Positions 9,617 through 19,441 of a stretch of 48,338 nucleotides of DNA are shown piece after piece (positions within the stretch are counted from its first letter, which is position 1; each line of letters starts with the position of its first letter). Made by a program: the position numbers and the translations under genes. Source of the stretch: Bacillus sp. FJAT-47783. Its GTDB lineage: Bacteria; Bacillota; Bacilli; Bacillales; Aeribacillaceae. The notes beneath the pieces are model-generated. The model did no database searches and had not been told where the DNA came from. It saw nothing but the letters and a program-made list of their open reading frames with translations. Where the stretch lies: the NCBI RefSeq assembly GCF_022808615.1, contig NZ_JAKZKS010000027.1:1-48338 (forward strand). The letters are read 5' to 3'.

Positions 9617-10629
9617 TAATAGACCATGTCCTTCCCATCTACACGCTTACGAAAAACATAATAGCTCCATATTTGGTAACCGAGAACAAATGGCAGCAAT
9701 GTCAAGGCTACAATCGTCATGACCTTTAATGAGTATGCACCTGATGCAGCATTATAAACCGTTAAATCATAAGCACTTGAAAGTGAACTAATCATCACAC
9801 GTGGGAATAGCCCCACAAAAAAAGATGCGACGGTTAAAACAATTCCGACTCCACTCATCGTAAATGTCCAACCATCTCGTTTTTTCTTTAATAAAACGAT
9901 GATGAGAAGATAAGAAACAACAACGACCATGATTAGTGGAATCGTCACCTCGCCTCGATGTGTAAATAAGTCTGTCTCAAAATAAGAAAGGCAAACAAAA
10001 GCAGCGAGTGCAGCCAAAACGGCATAGACCATTTTTTGAGCAAGCTTACGAGCCCGTTGTTGTAAATCACCAACCGTTCGGATCGTTATAAACAGTAAAC
10101 CATGCAAAAAGCATAAAAGCGTAACAGCAACTCCACCTGTCACAGAATACATATTGACATAATCGGAAAATCCGGCGTTTAATGTCATTGAAGCATCAAT
10201 CGGCATTCCTCTTAATAGACTAGCAAAGAGTACCCCAAACAAAAATGGCGGTAAAATGCTGCCAAAGAAGATGACCCAATCCCACGTCTTTGTCCAAGTT
10301 GGATGGTTGACTTTTCCTCTAAACTCAAATGCAACGCCGCGACCAATCAACGCAAGCAGAACAAAAACAAAAGGAATATAGTAACCACTAAACATCGTGG
10401 CATACCAGTGCGGAAACGCTGCAAAAATCGCCCCTCCCCCTGTTAAAAGCCAAACTTCATTCGCATCCCAAAAAGGTCCAATCGTATTGATAAGCATCCG
10501 GCGTTCAATATTGTTTTTTCCAAGCAATTGCCCAGCCATACCTACACCAAAATCGAAGCCTTCAAGAAAAAAGAATCCGACAAACAACACTGCGACTAAA
10601 ATAAACCAAAGTTCACTTAGTTCGATCAT
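9616..10629 (-). CDS. cydB: Cytochrome bd ubiquinol/menaquinol oxidase subunit II
   Basis: 337 residues, the usual length for Bacillus CydB. Eight to nine membrane helices. The conserved early segment FFFLEGFDFGVGM and FWDANEVWL are typical of the family. It is the second core subunit of the high-affinity terminal oxidase, which reduces oxygen with quinol electrons at the cytoplasmic membrane. Overlaps cydA by four bases. Confidence 0.95.
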   Translation of the reverse strand: MIELSELWFILVAVLFVGFFFLEGFDFGVGMAGQLLGKNNIERRMLINTIGPFWDANEVWLLTGGGAIFAAFPHWYATMFSGYYIPFVFVLLALIGRGVAFEFRGKVNHPTWTKTWDWVIFFGSILPPFLFGVLFASLLRGMPIDASMTLNAGFSDYVNMYSVTGGVAVTLLCFLHGLLFITIRTVGDLQQRARKLAQKMVYAVLAALAAFVCLSYFETDLFTHRGEVTIPLIMVVVVSYLLIIVLLKKKRDGWTFTMSGVGIVLTVASFFVGLFPRVMISSLSSAYDLTVYNAASGAYSLKVMTIVALTLLPFVLGYQIWSYYVFRKRVDGKDMVY

Positions 10630-12026
10630 TGGATGGCCTCCTTATCAAATGGATCCACGGAGATGTTCAAATCCTTTTCCGCATCGTGATGATCTGTTCC
10701 TTTCTTAATTTCGCGAACAAATAAAAATACAAGCACAATAGCAAGAATAAGGTAAATCGTCGTAAAGGCGATAAATGAAAACAATAATGATTCAGCAGAT
10801 ACATTCGGTGATACCGATGCAGAAGTCGTCATATAACCGAACACTGTCCATGGCTGACGTCCTATTTCCGTCATAATCCAGCCTGCTGTGTTGGCCAGAA
10901 ACGGAAAAGAAATTAGGGCAACCATTGTTTTGAGAAATAACGATTTCTCCATTAACCTTTCTCTAAAGTTCCACCATAGTCCCAATGCCGCCGCTAAAAT
11001 CATCACCATTCCCGCACCTACCATAATCCGAAAACTCCAAAACGTTGTTTTCACAGGTGGAATATAATTACCAGGGCCATATTTTTCTTCATATTCTTTT
11101 TGAAGTGTAAGCATTCCAGGAACTTTTCCTGAAAATTCTTCATAAGCAAGATAACTTAAAGCATAAGGAACCGAAAGTTCAAAAGAGTTTTCTTGCTTTT
11201 CTACATCAATATTGGCGAAAACTGTCCACGGTGCCGGGTCATCACTATCTTCCCATAGCGCCTCACTGGCGGCCATTTTCATCGGCTGTGATTCCATTAA
11301 ATGTTGAGCTTGTGCGTGTCCACTAAAGGCGATTCCAAGACCCGATATGAGGGCAACGACCATGGCCATGTTGAAAGATTTTGTGAAAATGGCGACCTCT
11401 TGTTTTTTTAATAGTTTATAAGCACTAACCCCGCCAATGAAGAAAGCACCTGTCGCTAATGCTCCAAAGATGGTATGAGGAAATTCAACTAATAATTGCG
11501 GATTCGTCATAAGTGCAAAAAAGTCATTCATTTCCGCTCTACCATTTCGAATCACTAACCCCACTGGCTCTTGCATGAAGGAATTCGCAGCTAAAATCCA
11601 AAAGGCAGAAAGCATCGTACCAATCGATACAAGCCAAATACACAGTAAGTGAACTTTCTTTGAAAGACGATCCCAGCCGAATATCCATAACCCAATAAAA
11701 GTTGACTCCATAAAAAATGCGAGCAACGCTTCAATCGCCAGCGGTGCACCAAAAACATCACCTACAAATCGCGAATACTCCGACCAGTTCATTCCAAATT
11801 GGAATTCTTGGATAATTCCTGTGACAACCCCAACAGCAAAGTTTATGAGAAATAAATGTCCCCAAAACTTTGCCATTTTCTTATAAACATCTTCGTTTTT
11901 AATGACATAAAGCGTTTCCATTAATGCGACCATAAACACTAGACCTATCGACATCGGTACAAATAAGAAGTGAAAAATCGTCGTAGACCCAAACTGAAGT
12001 CTTGCTAAAAACAACTCAGACACCAT
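10626..12026 (-). CDS. cydA: Cytochrome bd oxidase subunit I
   Basis: 466 residues with about nine membrane helices. His19 (TTIFHFLF) is the heme b595 ligand position. FPHTIFG carries the next axial His, and GRQPW with the upstream FMESTF motif are hallmarks. The quinol-binding loop is short, as in Bacillus rather than E. coli. Ribosome site GGAGGGAGAA precedes ATG. First gene of cydABDC. Cytochrome bd serves respiration under low oxygen, which fits the arginine deiminase genes nearby. Confidence 0.95.
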   Translation of the reverse strand: MVSELFLARLQFGSTTIFHFLFVPMSIGLVFMVALMETLYVIKNEDVYKKMAKFWGHLFLINFAVGVVTGIIQEFQFGMNWSEYSRFVGDVFGAPLAIEALLAFFMESTFIGLWIFGWDRLSKKVHLLCIWLVSIGTMLSAFWILAANSFMQEPVGLVIRNGRAEMNDFFALMTNPQLLVEFPHTIFGALATGAFFIGGVSAYKLLKKQEVAIFTKSFNMAMVVALISGLGIAFSGHAQAQHLMESQPMKMAASEALWEDSDDPAPWTVFANIDVEKQENSFELSVPYALSYLAYEEFSGKVPGMLTLQKEYEEKYGPGNYIPPVKTTFWSFRIMVGAGMVMILAAALGLWWNFRERLMEKSLFLKTMVALISFPFLANTAGWIMTEIGRQPWTVFGYMTTSASVSPNVSAESLLFSFIAFTTIYLILAIVLVFLFVREIKKGTDHHDAEKDLNISVDPFDKEAIQ

Positions 12027-12078
12027 TTCTCCCTCCTACACGAATGTTTATATGAACGAATTGACCCACACATTGTTT

Positions 12079-12095
12079 TTCACAAATGTATTGTA
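12079..12095 (-). promoter_or_regulatory. Possible cydA promoter with Rex/Fnr half-site
   Basis: Read on the minus strand, TACAAT (12090-12095) is a possible -10 box. TTGTGAA (12079-12085), a half of the Rex palindrome TTGTGAA-N6-TTCACAA, lies just downstream of it, where a repressor would block transcription. The second half is missing, so a redox-repressor site is only suggested. Confidence 0.3.
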
Positions 12096-12173
12096 TCGAA
12101 AAAATATGTGCTTTTTGTCATAGTTCGTTGACTGATTCGTGACAGATATATAGATAATTTGTGTCAGAAAAAC

Positions 12174-12212
12174 GGTGCCTGCCCCCGCTAAATGCACGGT
12201 GGGTCAGGCACC
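12174..12212. terminator. Terminator hairpin (GGTGCCTG type)
   Basis: GGTGCCTGCCC (12174-12184) pairs with GGGTCAGGCACC (12201-12212). It lies just after the diguanylate cyclase stop. Related hairpins occur at 23549-23583, so this is a recurrent terminator type in the genome. Confidence 0.6.
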
Positions 12213-12216
12213 TAAA

Positions 12217-13284
12217 TCAAGCACAGACTTTATTTCTTCCAGATCTTTTTGCTTTATATAGCCCCTCATCGGCCTTTTTTACTAATTGGTCGATGTCACT
12301 TGTCGTTTCAGGAAAAGCGGCTACCCCAATAGAAATCGTAATATTGATGACCGTTTGACCGGAAAGAACGAAGGAGTGTTTTTCTACTGCTTTTCGAATT
12401 CTCTCTGCTACCTGTTTTGCTTGATGTAACGAGCAATCGTGTAATAAAATCGAAAACTCTTCTCCCCCATTTCGATAAGCTTGATCAAATGGTCTCTTAT
12501 TTTCACGCAAAATAACGGCCAATTGTTTTAATACTTCGTCACCAGCATCATGACCGTATGTATCGTTCACTTTTTTAAAGTGATCAATATCGATAAATAA
12601 TAAGGATAACCTCTCTCCGTTTGACAATCGATGAGATTTAAAACCATTCATCTCTTCATCAAACTTTCGTACATTATTTAATCCGGTAAGAAAGTCCATT
12701 TTATTTTCTTTTTTCAATTTTTTTATCATCGCATTATAACGATAAATATATAAACTAAGTGAAACAATTAAAAAACCTACAGGAATCGAAATAAGAGCTA
12801 GAAAAAAGGTGATTTCCAAAGCTTTCATTATATTTGTTAAATAAATAAAGGCGATTAACGTACTAAATAAAGCTACTAGATTCATCAAGAAACCTTTCAT
12901 TTGGAGGTTAAATCGAATCGTTGAAATCACTCCGAAAATCGCTCCTAATAATAATGCATTACTTGCTGCCACAATAGAAGCTTCATTCACCCCAAATAAA
13001 AGAATTCTTCCAGAAGCAATAATGACGGAAGCCAGCATAGAAGAAATAGGACCACCGAATAGAGCGGCCATTATCATAAAGAGATGACGTAAATCTAAAA
13101 TGACTGAACTAGTAATTTGAATAGAGAAATACATTAATACGATCCCCATTAACCCCGTACCAGTTCCTATAAAAACTTTTGTTACGAAAGGCGAATAACT
13201 TCTCGTGTCTTTTTGACTCAAAATAAAGCCAACAATAAAAAGATACGAGATAATTAATGTCGTATGAAAAATAAAATCTTTCAT
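12217..13284 (-). CDS. Membrane diguanylate cyclase (5TMR-LYT plus GGDEF)
   Basis: 355 residues. Residues 1-180 hold five to six membrane helices with the 5TMR-LYT pattern (DLRHLFMIMAALFGGP). Residues ~190-355 are a GGDEF domain starting at KMDFLTGLNN, with active site NGGEEF. The product inhibition I-site RPFD lies five residues before it, so the enzyme should make cyclic di-GMP and be feedback inhibited. Length and architecture match B. subtilis DgcK (YhcK). Monocistronic, with ATG after GGGAGGTAT and a terminator beyond the stop. Divergent from arcR. Confidence 0.9.
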   Translation of the reverse strand: MKDFIFHTTLIISYLFIVGFILSQKDTRSYSPFVTKVFIGTGTGLMGIVLMYFSIQITSSVILDLRHLFMIMAALFGGPISSMLASVIIASGRILLFGVNEASIVAASNALLLGAIFGVISTIRFNLQMKGFLMNLVALFSTLIAFIYLTNIMKALEITFFLALISIPVGFLIVSLSLYIYRYNAMIKKLKKENKMDFLTGLNNVRKFDEEMNGFKSHRLSNGERLSLLFIDIDHFKKVNDTYGHDAGDEVLKQLAVILRENKRPFDQAYRNGGEEFSILLHDCSLHQAKQVAERIRKAVEKHSFVLSGQTVINITISIGVAAFPETTSDIDQLVKKADEGLYKAKRSGRNKVCA

Positions 13285-13513
13285 TACATATACCTCCCTT
13301 TGTTAAGTAATAAAACTAGAGAAGGAGTATTTTCCTAGCACTATAAATTTCCCAAACTCTTACAATAATACCAATAGTTTTTACAATATGCCATTATTTT
13401 TAACTACTAAAAGCCTATTAACAAGAAATGTATACAAAATTGTAACTAAATTCCGCTTTATTAGTTAGAAGTTTCCATTACAATTAAAGTAACGAGAAAA
13501 GGGAGGAATACCC

Positions 13514-14206
13514 ATGCGCCATCCACAAATTACAACTGACACCATTAAAGATATGGATATTTTATCCAGATTATCCCCAAAAGAAATCAAAGAGATCGAA
13601 AGGCACCTTTACTTTCGACAGTATAAAAAAGGGCAGATGCTTTTTTTTGAAGGAGATCCTCGTGAACGTATTTACGTTATTGTAAGGGGATACATTCGTT
13701 TAGAAAGAACGAATTCGAATGGATCTACTCGGTTTGATACTTTATTAAAGCCTACAAATTTTTTCCCTTATGAAGGTTTGTTTTACGATGAGGCGTATTC
13801 CTACTCTGCAGAAGCTTTTACCGATGTAGAAGTACTCTATCTTCCAACTTATTATATGGAAGAGATCATTAAGAAGAATAAAAAGCTTTTACTGCATTTA
13901 GTAAAATGCTTAACAGATAAAATGGTGATGCTTGAGCATCGTTTACAGTCTATCACAAACTCACATGCATCACAGCGAGTTGTTCAAATTATTGGTTACT
14001 TAGCAGAAGATCTTGGGGAGAAACAGGAAGAAGGCATCTTAATTCCCTGTCCAATTACCATTATTGAAACCGCAAAATTAACTGGAACAACACGTGAAAC
14101 AGTTAGCCATGTATTAAAAAAATTAAAAAAAGAAGGAAAGCTCGAGTCAAATGAGAAGCGATTATTTTTAAAAGATTCTAATTATTTCCTGGCAGCTATT
14201 AAATAA
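13514..14206 (+). CDS. arcR: Crp/Fnr family regulator ArcR of the arginine deiminase pathway
   Basis: 230 residues, GGGAGG site then ATG. Residues ~15-125 are a cyclic-nucleotide-type beta-roll (KKGQMLFFEGDPRERIYVI). Residues ~165-215 are a winged helix with recognition helix region TGTTRETVSHVLKKLK. No N-terminal cysteine cluster, so it is not an iron-sulfur Fnr. Position convergent to the arc operon and family resemblance to B. licheniformis ArcR support the assignment. It probably activates arcA under low oxygen through the palindrome at 20764-20785. Confidence 0.85.
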   Translation: MRHPQITTDTIKDMDILSRLSPKEIKEIERHLYFRQYKKGQMLFFEGDPRERIYVIVRGYIRLERTNSNGSTRFDTLLKPTNFFPYEGLFYDEAYSYSAEAFTDVEVLYLPTYYMEEIIKKNKKLLLHLVKCLTDKMVMLEHRLQSITNSHASQRVVQIIGYLAEDLGEKQEEGILIPCPITIIETAKLTGTTRETVSHVLKKLKKEGKLESNEKRLFLKDSNYFLAAIK

Positions 14207-14297
14207 ATGGTAAGTTATTTGCCATTGTCTATTTACATAAGCTTAAAAATCGTATCCGCATGTTGCGTCCACATTCATGCAAGTTTGGATAACAAGT

Positions 14298-14356
14298 CCG
14301 CAAATTATGAAAATAGCCCGCAAGTCTTGAAAAAATCCGCAAATTCGTAAAAAAAG
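14298..14356. repeat. Three ~20-bp imperfect tandem repeats (CCGCAA units)
   Basis: CCGCAAATTATGAAAATAG, CCGCAAGTCTTGAAAAAAT and CCGCAAATTCGTAAAAAAAG start at 14298, 14318 and 14337. They lie between the convergent arcR and arcC genes. A weaker CCGCATG copy is at 14256. Function unknown. Confidence 0.6.
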
Positions 14357-14446
14357 AACGGAATTGCATGAGAAGAGGGACTATTTGCGCCTTTTAAGCT
14401 GGACATCGAAGACTCCAATAACCCTTGGAAAAATCCTGATATTGTC

Positions 14447-14479
14447 AAAAAACCGCTAGGAAAATGTTCTAGCGGTTTT
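14447..14479 (-). terminator. Rho-independent terminator of the arc operon
   Basis: AACCGCTAG (14451-14459) pairs with CTAGCGGTT (14469-14477). On the minus strand it is followed by a run of T, so it ends arcC transcription. Pairing also allows weak termination from the arcR side. Confidence 0.8.
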
Positions 14480-14502
14480 CATCATCGTGCTCCATCTTCT
14501 AT

Positions 14503-15465
14503 TTAAGCAAAGCAAATTGATCTTTCCAAAATCGTTGTTCCCGCATTTCCGTGTAAGGCATCATACGCTTTATCCAGTGATGTAATGATGGCTTTTCGCC
14601 CTGGCTTAGAGCCTACAAATTCAAGAGCTGCTTGGACTTTTGGCAACATGCTTCCTGGCGCAAATTGACCTTGCTCAATATAAGATAGCGCTTCATCATA
14701 GCTTATTTTATCTAAGTTCTCTTGATTAGGTTTACCAAAATTAATCGCAACCTTTTCCACCGCTGTTAGAATCAGTAATAAATCGGCATCAATGAGCTCA
14801 GCCATTTTCTCTGTGGCAAAATCCTTATCAATCACAGCCTCTACTCCAACAAGCTTATCACCTTCCTGGATCACTGGAATGCCCCCGCCACCTCCAGCAA
14901 TCACCACAAACTCTTGATCAACAAGTGTTTGAATACTATTCTTTTCAATAATATCAATTGGCTTTGGTGAAGGAACGACACGTCGATAGCCTCTACCCGA
15001 ATCTGCACTCATCACAAAATGATTTTCTTCCATCAGTTTCTTCGCTTCTTCCTCTGTATAAAAGGAGCCTATTGGCTTCGTCGGATGCTGGAAGGCCGGA
15101 TCCTCCTTATCTACCAGCACCTGTGTGATCATCGTCGTCACATTCACATCCATATTTTCTTTTTTCAACACATCGATCAACGCATTTTCTAGCCAATACC
15201 CAATCATCCCTTGACTCATTGCCCCACACGTATCAAGTGGCATCGCTGGAATCATATCACTTTGATTTAGCTGTTGCTGTAACACGATATTTCCTACTTG
15301 TGGGCCATTTCCATGTGATATAACTACTTGATGACCATCCATAATAATTTTTGCTAATTCCTTTGCTGTTTTATAGCAAGCTAACTGCTGATCCTCTGCT
15401 GTTGCACCGTTTCCGGTTTGAATAGCATTTCCTCCTAATGCAATAACAACCTTTTGATTACTCAT
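14503..15465 (-). CDS. arcC: Carbamate kinase
   Basis: 320 residues from ATG at 15465, chosen because AGGAGA lies 7 bases upstream; an ATG six codons earlier lacks a site. N-terminal VVIALGGNAIQ, SHGNGPQVGN and PDSGRGYRRVVPSP-like segments are carbamate kinase hallmarks. It makes ATP from carbamoyl phosphate and ADP, the energy-yielding last step of arginine fermentation. Last gene of the operon, followed by a terminator. Confidence 0.95.
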   Translation of the reverse strand: MSNQKVVIALGGNAIQTGNGATAEDQQLACYKTAKELAKIIMDGHQVVISHGNGPQVGNIVLQQQLNQSDMIPAMPLDTCGAMSQGMIGYWLENALIDVLKKENMDVNVTTMITQVLVDKEDPAFQHPTKPIGSFYTEEEAKKLMEENHFVMSADSGRGYRRVVPSPKPIDIIEKNSIQTLVDQEFVVIAGGGGGIPVIQEGDKLVGVEAVIDKDFATEKMAELIDADLLLILTAVEKVAINFGKPNQENLDKISYDEALSYIEQGQFAPGSMLPKVQAALEFVGSKPGRKAIITSLDKAYDALHGNAGTTILERSICFA

Positions 15466-15556
15466 TTTGCATTCTCCTCTCATTTATGTCCATGATTTAC
15501 GAGACAAAGAATAGAAGGGAAGCGAGCTTAGCTTTTATGCTAAACCCGCTGTACTT

Positions 15557-17038
15557 CTACATTAAGACAGCTATACTTAGGGACACCATTATTAAAATTG
15601 TTAAGATAATTAACAGCTTCCACATAAATTTAAAGAAAATATCATATGGTACTTTTGCTATCGCCAATGCCCCCATAATAACGGCAGATGTTGGTGTAAT
15701 GAGATTAAGAATTCCTGATGCTGATTGATAAGCAGTTATGACGATCGCTCTGTCTACTCCAGCAAAGTCAGCAAGAGGCGCCATGATAGGCATGGACAAT
15801 GTTGCAAGACCTGATGTAGATGGGACTAAAAAGGATAATGGCAAGAAGAATAAAAACGATAGATTCGCAAATGTGACAGGTCCAAGATCTGCTAACAGAT
15901 TTTCACCCCAGTGAAGCACAGTTGCTGTCATTCCGCCATCATTCATGACCACTGTAATCCCACGTGATACTCCAATAATTAGCGCAACCCCTAGTAAGTC
16001 CTTCGCTCCCTCAACAAAAGAACCCGTTAACTCTTCTTCATCCATACGATAAATGAATCCAATAATGATAGAGGATACTAAGAATAGCAGCGCTAACTCA
16101 CCAAACCACCAATCGCCAAGTGGTAATATACCACCAAGGAACTTTCCTATAAATGGAATTCCTAAAACCGCATTATTCATATCTTCAAAGAACGTAATAT
16201 TAAATTTATAAGCCCATGGAATAACACCGAGAATCATGATGAAGAAAGTTAAACCGAATATCCAAAGAACCGCTTTTCTTTTTTTCGTAAGCTCTATAAC
16301 TTCTACCGTGTCATTCCCTTTTAAAAATTGTTCTTTATGCTGCTGGTGTAAATGTGAAACAAGCGATTTGCTTGGGTCTTTTTTCACTTTTTCAGCATAT
16401 CTCATGACGTAAAGAATAGCGATAACAAGAGAAGCTACTAGAATAATTACACGTAATATAATACCGTCTCCGATAGAAATTCCTGCAAATCCAGAAGCAA
16501 TCCCTGTTGCAAACGGGTTAACCGTTGAGCCTAATACACCGATACCTGCTCCAACAGCAATAATGAGAACAGCTGTTAAGGCATCGTACCCTGCAGCAAT
16601 GATAATCGGAATAATTAATGGATAGAATGCGATTGTTTCTTCTGCCATTCCGTAAGTTGTTCCACCAAGAGCAAAGAGGGTCATTAAAATCGGAATCATA
16701 ATTTTTTCAAGGCCTTCTAACTTCCGAACAACATGTCCGATTCCAGCATCAATTGCTCCTGTTTTCATGACGATTCCTAAAAATCCCCCAATAACGAGTA
16801 CGAAAAGCGCTATATCTTGTGCATCAAAGAAACCTTTGATCGGTGCATATAATACTTCCCATAATCCTTGGGGTTGTTGTTCTGCAGATGAATACGTACC
16901 TGGAACTGGCTCTAATGTAGAGGCTGTTGGGTCTACATATTCATATTGACCTGCTGGGATGATCCATGTAAAAATGGCAATAACAACAATAATGAGAAAT
17001 AAAATGGTAAAAGCCGTTGGCATTTTAAATTTTTTCAT
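15557..17038 (-). CDS. YfcC/ArcD-type amino-acid carrier (basic amino acid antiporter family)
   Basis: 493 residues with about 12 membrane helices, GGAGGG site. Start AFTILFLIIVVIAIFTWIIPAGQY and the GGTTYGMAEETIAFYP and GSTVNPFATG segments are diagnostic of the YfcC / C4-dicarboxylate anaerobic carrier superfamily. Members inside arc operons are thought to exchange arginine for ornithine, functioning as ArcD. That role here is inferred from position between arcC and the M20 peptidase. A transporter of peptides or dicarboxylates is the alternative. Confidence 0.8.
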   Translation of the reverse strand: MKKFKMPTAFTILFLIIVVIAIFTWIIPAGQYEYVDPTASTLEPVPGTYSSAEQQPQGLWEVLYAPIKGFFDAQDIALFVLVIGGFLGIVMKTGAIDAGIGHVVRKLEGLEKIMIPILMTLFALGGTTYGMAEETIAFYPLIIPIIIAAGYDALTAVLIIAVGAGIGVLGSTVNPFATGIASGFAGISIGDGIILRVIILVASLVIAILYVMRYAEKVKKDPSKSLVSHLHQQHKEQFLKGNDTVEVIELTKKRKAVLWIFGLTFFIMILGVIPWAYKFNITFFEDMNNAVLGIPFIGKFLGGILPLGDWWFGELALLFLVSSIIIGFIYRMDEEELTGSFVEGAKDLLGVALIIGVSRGITVVMNDGGMTATVLHWGENLLADLGPVTFANLSFLFFLPLSFLVPSTSGLATLSMPIMAPLADFAGVDRAIVITAYQSASGILNLITPTSAVIMGALAIAKVPYDIFFKFMWKLLIILTILIMVSLSIAVLM

Positions 17039-17059
17039 CTTTAAACCCTCCGTTTTAAA

Positions 17060-18415
17060 CTATCGGGTTAATTGATAAATGGCTTTGCTATAAATTTTCA
17101 TGGCTTTAAACAGATCAGCTAAGTCAACGTATTCATTTGGTTGATGCTCCACCTTAGGTTTTCCTGGAAAGACTGCACCAAAGGCTACTGAATTTTTTAC
17201 AGCCCGAGCATAAGTAGCACCACCAGCTGAAATAGGTGTAGATTCCGTATCTCCTGTTTCTTCTTGATACACCTCCATCAATGTTTTTACTAAAAAATGA
17301 TCTGTTGGAATATATATTGACTTTAACCAATCAAATTCTTGATATTCTAATCCGTATTGAGCCGCTACCTTCGTTAGCTTCTTCACAATATCATTTTTTG
17401 ATTTTGTGACTGGAATCCGAATATCAATGGATACGATTTCTTTTTCACTAAGCTCAATTTTCCCGATATTGAACTTTAATTTTCCACTTACATCATCTTG
17501 ACATTGATTAAATATCTTTGTTGCGTAAGGGTCTTCCCCAATTTCATTTGCAATAAATTGGATAGCTTTTGATTGAACATCTATATCCTTTAAGGCAATC
17601 GCTAAGCAGCAAATGGCGTTTATTCCTTCTTCAGGTACTTGAGCGTGAGCTGATTTTCCAATCACCGTAATGCCATCATTATTTTTTTCAAATTGAAAGT
17701 TCCGCTTAAATAGAGCTTTGGCTAATTCCTCTTGCTTTGGTCCATTATAGTGAATCCTGTCAGGAACGGCGTTAAAAGCACTTCCACCTCTAATATGCAA
17801 ACCAGATGTATTTTCGCCAACTAAATAGAGCTGCAGTAATCCTTTTTCAGCGTAGGTAAGCGGAAAACTAGCATCTGGAACAAATCCGTATGACGGCATT
17901 TCCTCGTTTTCTTCATATTGTTTCATACAGCGCCATAGCGTTTCTTCATCTGTTCCAAAAATAAAACGTAAACGCTTTTTAAACGTTACACCTAAGTCCA
18001 TTAATGCTTTCGCAGCATATATAGCTGCTAACGTTGGTCCCTTATCATCCTGTGTACCACGTCCGTACATTTTCCCCTCTTTTATAACCGGATTGAATGG
18101 ATGGTATGTCCAATGATCTATATTTCCTGGTGGTACGACATCAAGATGACCTAAAATTCCAACCATTTCTTCCCCTTCACCAATTTCTGCATAGCCATAA
18201 TAACCCTTAGGATCCATATACGTTTTAAAACCAAGCTCCTCACATTTGATGAGCGTATATTCTAAAGCGGCTTGGATGGCATCTCCAAACGGTTTGTTTG
18301 GAGATGCATCGTCAAGTACACTCGGTATCGACACGAGCGATCGCAGAGAAAAGTGTAAATCAGTCTCAATTTTTTTAAGTTGCGCTAATAAGCTCTCTTC
18401 GTTTAAAAAGTTCAT
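17060..18415 (-). CDS. M20 family dipeptidase (PepV-like)
   Basis: About 451 residues from ATG at 18415 (AGGTGA 5 bases upstream); the frame is open a few codons further to a GTG at 18424. Zinc ligands and catalytic residues are visible: [33 protein letters not shown] and VEHQPNE. The PepV/Sapep subgroup hydrolyses dipeptides. It starts inside the 3' end of the ornithine carbamoyltransferase gene (41-base overlap), so it is part of the arc operon and may supply arginine from peptides. Confidence 0.85.
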   Translation of the reverse strand: MNFLNEESLLAQLKKIETDLHFSLRSLVSIPSVLDDASPNKPFGDAIQAALEYTLIKCEELGFKTYMDPKGYYGYAEIGEGEEMVGILGHLDVVPPGNIDHWTYHPFNPVIKEGKMYGRGTQDDKGPTLAAIYAAKALMDLGVTFKKRLRFIFGTDEETLWRCMKQYEENEEMPSYGFVPDASFPLTYAEKGLLQLYLVGENTSGLHIRGGSAFNAVPDRIHYNGPKQEELAKALFKRNFQFEKNNDGITVIGKSAHAQVPEEGINAICCLAIALKDIDVQSKAIQFIANEIGEDPYATKIFNQCQDDVSGKLKFNIGKIELSEKEIVSIDIRIPVTKSKNDIVKKLTKVAAQYGLEYQEFDWLKSIYIPTDHFLVKTLMEVYQEETGDTESTPISAGGATYARAVKNSVAFGAVFPGKPKVEHQPNEYVDLADLFKAMKIYSKAIYQLTR

Positions 18416-19412
18416 TAACATCACCTTCTGCTAGCGTTGTAGCCATAACCGCCTTAATTGTATGCATACGGTTTTCAGCTTCATCAAATACAACAGAATT
18501 CTTACTACGGAACACTTCATCGCTTACTTCCATTTCAGTGAGTCCATATTTTTCGTAAATTTCATGGCCAACCGTTGTTTCATCATCATGAAAGGCTGGA
18601 AGACAATGCATGAAGATAGTATGATCTTTGCCTGTCATGCTTAGCATTTGCTGATTGACTTGGTATGGCTTCAGCATAGTAATCCGTTCTTCAAACTTTT
18701 CTTCTTCACCCATTGAGACCCATACATCTGTATAAATAACATCAGCATCTTGAACGCCTTCTTGCACATCTTCTGTTAGAGTAATGGTTGCACCTGTCTC
18801 TTTCGCAATCTCTCTAGCATAGTCAACCATTTCACTAGATGGGAATAATTCTTTCGGTGCGACTGCCCGGAAATCCATCCCCATTTTAGCTGCTCCAATT
18901 AATAGTGAGTTACCCATATTATTTCTTGCATCTCCTACATAAGCGAACTTCACACCTTTTAAATGACCTAGTTTTTCTTTTATTGTCATAAAGTCTGCAA
19001 GAATTTGCGTTGGGTGATAAAGATCCGTTAAGCCGTTCCAAACAGGTACTCCTGCACTCTTCGCTAATTTTTCTACCGTTTCATGTTTAAATCCTCGGAA
19101 TTCAATACCATCGAACATTCTACCTAAAACGATTGCAGTATCTTCCACGGATTCTTTTTTACCAAACTGGACATCAGCTTTTCCTAAATATTCAGGTTGT
19201 GCGCCTAAATCGACACAAGCTACGACGAAAGCACAGCGTGTACGTGTAGATGGTTTTTCAAATAAAAGAGCGATATTTTTCCCTTCTAATACTCGGTGTG
19301 GAATCCCTAGTTTTTTTAATCGTTTAAATTCAATTGATGTATCAATTAAATATTCAATTTCTTCTTGTGTAAAATCTCTTAATGTTAAAAAGTTACGATT
19401 TTGTAAGTTCAT
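18375..19412 (-). CDS. arcB: Ornithine carbamoyltransferase, catabolic
   Basis: 345 residues. Carbamoyl phosphate site [17 protein letters not shown], and the ornithine-binding HCLPAFHD are all present. In the arginine deiminase pathway it converts citrulline and phosphate to ornithine and carbamoyl phosphate. Position directly after arcA supports the catabolic role (also annotated argF). 29 bases after arcA, with AGGAGTG before ATG. Confidence 0.95.
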   Translation of the reverse strand: MNLQNRNFLTLRDFTQEEIEYLIDTSIEFKRLKKLGIPHRVLEGKNIALLFEKPSTRTRCAFVVACVDLGAQPEYLGKADVQFGKKESVEDTAIVLGRMFDGIEFRGFKHETVEKLAKSAGVPVWNGLTDLYHPTQILADFMTIKEKLGHLKGVKFAYVGDARNNMGNSLLIGAAKMGMDFRAVAPKELFPSSEMVDYAREIAKETGATITLTEDVQEGVQDADVIYTDVWVSMGEEEKFEERITMLKPYQVNQQMLSMTGKDHTIFMHCLPAFHDDETTVGHEIYEKYGLTEMEVSDEVFRSKNSVVFDEAENRMHTIKAVMATTLAEGDVNELFKRRELISAT

Positions 19413-19441
19413 GTTTTTTCACTCCTAAATTTTAATGAAAA

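Noticed and set aside
12060-12100. Full Rex operator upstream of cydA
   Set aside because: Only one half (TTGTGAA) is present; listed as low-confidence half-site.
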